NCBI GenBank assembly: GCA_016213205.1
Contig: JACRAZ010000078.1
Span: forward strand, 1-33,477
Reading direction: 5' to 3'
DNA from: Burkholderiales bacterium
GTDB taxonomy: Bacteria > Pseudomonadota > Gammaproteobacteria > Burkholderiales > Burkholderiaceae_C
Length of the DNA stretch: 33,477 bases
In this document: positions 30,604 through 33,477 of the stretch, one piece after another
Numbering within the stretch: the stretch's first letter is position 1
Layout: the number at the start of each line of letters is the position of its first letter
Notes under the pieces: generated by a model
What the model saw: the letters and a program-made list of their open reading frames with translations, nothing else
The model's database searches: none
Told to the model about the DNA's origin: nothing
Made by a program: the position numbers and the translations under genes

Positions 30604-31122
30604 TCACAACCTGCCGGCCCGTGAAGCGCGGGACAGCAGGCGCCGTACGCCCCATGTGTGAAACGGCGCAATGACACGCAGATACGCCCGCCCGAACCGG
30701 TTGTGAACTCGGCAGACCGTTGTGACGGTGGCGTACGCGGCCGGTCCCGTGCCGTGCTTCAAGACGGAAAGCCTGAAGTCGAGGTGCTTGTTGTCTCGCC
30801 CGGCGACCAATTCGGATTCACCCAGGAAGTAAAGGGGCCAGGGGCCGATGGCCTGGCCGACGCGGTAGGTGGCTTCCTGGGTTGGATTCAATACCTGAGC
30901 AGCACTTGCTGCTTCGAGCCCGAACCAGGCGCCGCAACGGTGGCGAACCAGCAGGAGGGCCTTCAACCACGCGGGGTGGTGGCCGAAGATCGCAAAGAAG
31001 ATGTCGACCATGCTCGCATCGCCACGCGACAAGGCAACGCAATGCGAGTCGGTGAAGGTGGCGCCTTCGATCAGCGCACGATCGAGCGCGGTATTGGCTG
31101 GAAGCAGGGGGTTGTCGGGCAT
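30604..31122 (-). CDS. DUF2867 family protein
   Basis: The product has 172 residues from ATG 31122. The body matches DUF2867: F-F-A-I-F-G-H-H-P-A-W-L-K-A-L-L, E-S-E-L-V-A-G-R-D-N-K-H-L-D-F-R-L-S-V (central signature), T-V-T-T-V-C-R-V-H-N and G-R-A-Y-L-R-V-I-A-P-F-H. The function of the family is unknown. The in-frame extension to 31182 is not supported. It lies 63 bases downstream of the dioxygenase gene on the same strand and may be co-transcribed with it. Base composition here is lower in GC than in the preceding 20 kb. Confidence 0.82.
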   Translation of the reverse strand: MPDNPLLPANTALDRALIEGATFTDSHCVALSRGDASMVDIFFAIFGHHPAWLKALLLVRHRCGAWFGLEAASAAQVLNPTQEATYRVGQAIGPWPLYFLGESELVAGRDNKHLDFRLSVLKHGTGPAAYATVTTVCRVHNRFGRAYLRVIAPFHTWGVRRLLSRASRAGRL

Positions 31123-31185
31123 GTTGGGCTCATCTCGGCGAACCTGCGCCCGGTCAGTGAAGCCAGGGCTTGCATGCCCCACAGC

Positions 31186-31920
31186 CTAACCCGCGATCAA
31201 CACGATGTTCCACACCGCCACCAGCGCGTTCGGCTCATGCTGTGCCGATGGCGTGCCGTAGCGGGCCAGCAATCCCTCTTTCCCGGCGGGTGACAAGCGG
31301 TCGAAGAACCGGTCCTTGGCGTTGAGTTCTTCGCCCTCGAAGTACATCTGGGTCACGAGCCGGCTGTGCCGGCCTCGGATGTCGAAGTGGATGTGCGGCG
31401 GCCGCATCCATCCGGGCGCTGCCGGGTAGGCGCCCGGCTTGATGGTCTTGAGCCGGTAGCGGCCGTCAGCGTCACTGCGAATCCTGGCGTAGCCATCGAA
31501 GTGGGGGTCGATCGGTTGGGCGTTGTCGTCTGCCGGGTGGGTGTACCGGCCCGCGGCGTTGGCCTGCCAGACCTCGATGTCGGCGTTCGGGACCGGCTCG
31601 CCGCGCACATTGGTGACCCGACCGCTCAGGTACACGAGGGTCCCTTGCGCGCGTGCCGTTCGTCCGGCAATGACGGTCAGGTCGGCATCCTGGTCGGCCG
31701 GCAGGCGCACGGGGTAGAACGGCCCGCTCACCTGCTCGCTGGTGGGCCGCGCCGCGGCCGGTTGGCCGAACGCGAGTTGCATCGTTCCCGCCAGCCCCGT
31801 GCCGGCGATGGCAGCGGATGCCGCCAGGAGGTGTCGGCGCGTGGGGCGCTGCCCCGCTTGCGCACGGCCGCCGTGAAGGTGCGGGTGACCATCGTCCATC
31901 GACGGCGTGGGGCAATGCAT
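31186..31920 (-). CDS. Intradiol ring-cleavage dioxygenase-like protein, Tat-exported
   Basis: The product has 244 residues. The N-terminus is His-rich (1-17) and then has a twin-Arg signal T-R-R-H-L-L-A-A-S-A (27-36) with a hydrophobic stretch to about 50, so a folded metalloprotein is probably sent to the periplasm. The core matches the intradiol family (protocatechuate 3,4-dioxygenase beta-like): Fe(III) ligands Y126 in G-R-Y-T-H, Y165 in G-A-Y-P, and H176/H178 in P-H-I-H-F are all present. It would cleave a catechol-type ring between the hydroxyls. The start at ATG 31920 keeps the twin-Arg region; a shorter start is possible. A palindrome at 31950-31966 lies 30 bases upstream. Confidence 0.88.
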   Translation of the reverse strand: MHCPTPSMDDGHPHLHGGRAQAGQRPTRRHLLAASAAIAGTGLAGTMQLAFGQPAAARPTSEQVSGPFYPVRLPADQDADLTVIAGRTARAQGTLVYLSGRVTNVRGEPVPNADIEVWQANAAGRYTHPADDNAQPIDPHFDGYARIRSDADGRYRLKTIKPGAYPAAPGWMRPPHIHFDIRGRHSRLVTQMYFEGEELNAKDRFFDRLSPAGKEGLLARYGTPSAQHEPNALVAVWNIVLIAG

Positions 31921-31949
31921 ATGGGGGACCTCGGGAGTCTGGGGGCATT

Positions 31950-31966
31950 GTGGGACAGATTCCCAC
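31950..31966. promoter_or_regulatory. Palindrome upstream of the dioxygenase gene
   Basis: GTGGGA (31950-31955) and TCCCAC (31961-31966) are perfect inverted arms around CAGAT. The site lies 30 bases upstream of the reverse-strand start codon at 31920, in the 103-base gap before the sensor kinase end. It is likely an operator for the dioxygenase/DUF2867 pair; the binding regulator cannot be named. Confidence 0.45.
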
Positions 31967-32023
31967 CAGTGCCAGGCGCCCCAGCGCGCGCGGCGCTGCC
32001 GGCGGCTTCAGGCAGCCAGCCGT

Positions 32024-33477
32024 TCAGGCCGACATCTCCTCGGCCGCGCTTGCCAGCGCCTGCGCCAGCTGCTCGCAGGCGCGCACGCCGGCGGGGAAGT
32101 CCAGCGCGGCCATCGCATCGGCCAGCGGCCGCAGCTCGGCCGACCAGTGGGCCGCGTGGGCCTGCACGATCTCGGCATGCAGGTCGGTGGCCGCCATGTC
32201 CTGGTCGCGCAGCAGCGCGGTCAGCGGCGGCAGCGCGCGCAGCAGGGCCTGGGCATCGCGCTGCGCATCGGCCTGGCTGGGTGGGGCCGGCGCCAGCCAG
32301 TCGCCCAGGCGCGCCAGTGCCGCGGCGGCCTCGTGCATGCGGGCCTGCAGGGCCGCCACCGCGGCGGCCAGGGCGCCGGCTGGCGGCGCGGCGGCGGGGG
32401 CATCGGCCGGTGCCGCACCATCGGCCCCGGCGCCGACCCCGGCCCCGGCGCCGGCCGCTGCCGCGGCGGCCTTCAGCAGGCGCTCGGTGGCTGCCGCGGA
32501 GGCGGACAGCGCCGATGCGCCCACCGTCGCGCCCACCCCCTTGAGCGTGTGCGCCAGCCGGGTGGCCGCCGCCAGATCGCCGCCCGCCAGGAGCTGCTGC
32601 AGCGTGCCGGCCTGGGCCGCCAGGTCGGCTGCAACACCCCGTGCCGAGCTGCTCCAGATGTCGGCCCGGCCGCCCAGCCGGTCCACCGCCGCCACCAGGT
32701 CGATGCCCTGCTCGCCGGCCCAGGCCAGTGCATCGGCCGGCAGCGCGGCGGGCGCGGCGCGGCCGGCGGCCGGCACCACGGCGCGGCCGGCATGGCGCAG
32801 CACGGTGGCCACCAGCTGGTCCAGCTCGAAGGGCTTGCCCACGTGGTCGTCCAGCCCCGCGGCGAGGCTGGCCTCGCGGTCGCTGGCCAGCGCATTGGCC
32901 GTCATCGCCACGATCGGCAGCGCATCGCCGCCCGGCAGCCGGCGGATCTCGCGCGTGGCCTCGAAGCCGTCCATCACCGGCATCTGCAGGTCCATCAGCA
33001 CCAGGTCGAAGGGCGTCGCGGCCGCGGCCACCGCGGCCACGCCGGCGGCGCCATCCTCGGCCAGGAACACCTGCGCGCCCTCGGCCTCCAGCAGCTCCTG
33101 CGCCACCTGGCGGTTCACCGCGTTGTCCTCCACCACCAGCAGGCGCAGGCCCTTCAGCGGCTCGGGCACCTGCGGCGTGGCGGGCTCGGTGGCGGGCAGT
33201 GCATCGGCCACGCCGAAGGGCAGCTCGAAGCTGAAGCGGCTGCCCTGGCCCGGCTGGCTTTCGAGCTGCAGGGCGCCGCCCATCAGCCCGACCAGGCGCA
33301 CGCAGATCGACAGGCCCAGCCCGGTGCCGCCGAAGCGCCGCGCGGTGGACGATTCGGCCTGCGAGAAGCCACTGAAGATGTGCGCCTGCTGCTCGGGCGC
33401 GATGCCGATGCCGGTGTCGGCCACCACGAAGCGCAGGCGCACGCCCTGCTCGGTGCGCGCGAGCACCTGCACCGACA
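32024..33477 (-). CDS. Hybrid sensor histidine kinase/response regulator, C-terminal part (runs off the window)
   Basis: The frame is open to the window end, so the N-terminus (sensor and His-kinase dimerisation parts) lies beyond 33477. The visible 484 residues begin inside the ATPase domain: V-A-D-T-G-I-G-I and G-G-T-G-L-G-L-S-I boxes. Next comes a receiver domain with acidic E-D-N and the phospho-acceptor D in L-V-L-M-D-L-Q-M-P-V-M-D-G and K in G-K-P-F. An HPt domain follows with H in L-A-H-T-L-K-G-V-G-A. After it an Ala/Gly-rich linker leads to another helical segment ending at the stop 32024. The layout is that of a BarA/ArcB-type phosphorelay. The partner output regulator is not in the window. 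Confidence 0.93.
   Translation of the reverse strand, partial: SVQVLARTEQGVRLRFVVADTGIGIAPEQQAHIFSGFSQAESSTARRFGGTGLGLSICVRLVGLMGGALQLESQPGQGSRFSFELPFGVADALPATEPATPQVPEPLKGLRLLVVEDNAVNRQVAQELLEAEGAQVFLAEDGAAGVAAVAAAATPFDLVLMDLQMPVMDGFEATREIRRLPGGDALPIVAMTANALASDREASLAAGLDDHVGKPFELDQLVATVLRHAGRAVVPAAGRAAPAALPADALAWAGEQGIDLVAAVDRLGGRADIWSSSARGVAADLAAQAGTLQQLLAGGDLAAATRLAHTLKGVGATVGASALSASAAATERLLKAAAAAAGAGAGVGAGADGAAPADAPAAAPPAGALAAAVAALQARMHEAAAALARLGDWLAPAPPSQADAQRDAQALLRALPPLTALLRDQDMAATDLHAEIVQAHAAHWSAELRPLADAMAALDFPAGVRACEQLAQALASAAEEMSA

Overview
The window looks like chromosomal DNA from a high-GC betaproteobacterium, most likely Burkholderiales (Comamonadaceae or the Rubrivivax/Leptothrix/Ideonella group). 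This rests on the strongly G/C-ending codons, two TctC/Bug-type periplasmic receptors, a branched-chain-amino-acid-type ABC operon carrying its own catabolic enzymes, and a small secreted domain (D-W-A-E ... Y-R-Y-Y ... N-Y-V-G-V) that I associate with this order. The assignment comes from recognised protein families, not from a database search. No rRNA, tRNA or CRISPR array was found.

Layout. Positions 1-855 hold no gene I can support. They do hold two striking structures: six near-identical 9-bp repeats (473-528) and a perfect 12-bp inverted repeat (796-824). Positions 856-4619 are a compact, visibly less GC-rich four-gene cassette: a winged-helix protein, an AbiC/AbiJ-like HEPN protein, a PD-(D/E)XK nuclease-like protein and a helical protein whose frame is broken. 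This is the best candidate for an undescribed (anti-phage) system. Positions 4939-8000 hold small accessory genes: an overlapping SUI1/YciH and GIY-YIG-like pair, a secreted protein, two small membrane proteins and a DUF1428 remnant with a clear internal deletion.

Positions 8100-17471 form one long forward catabolic and uptake operon. A sigma70-like promoter with palindromic operators precedes an aldehyde dehydrogenase, a 3-hydroxyisobutyrate-dehydrogenase-family reductase, a Bug receptor, a complete LivK-H-M-G-F-type ABC importer and an AHL-lactonase-like metallo-hydrolase. The set suggests import of a small carboxylate or lactone and oxidation of its hydroxy/aldehyde intermediates. A 515-bp non-coding, repeat-like segment splits the two ATPase genes.

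Positions 17505-21745 carry an O-methyltransferase with a polyproline tract, a hotdog-fold protein, an exported protein and a lipoprotein. Positions 21852-30573 carry mostly exported proteins: a DUF3089 hydrolase, a CHRD protein, a decaheme cytochrome with its MtrB/PioB-type outer-membrane barrel (an electron conduit across the outer membrane), an orphan 83-residue protein, a second Bug receptor and a modular secreted hydrolase. The end (30604-33477, reverse strand) carries a DUF2867 protein, a Tat-exported intradiol dioxygenase and the C-terminal part of a hybrid sensor kinase that runs off the window.
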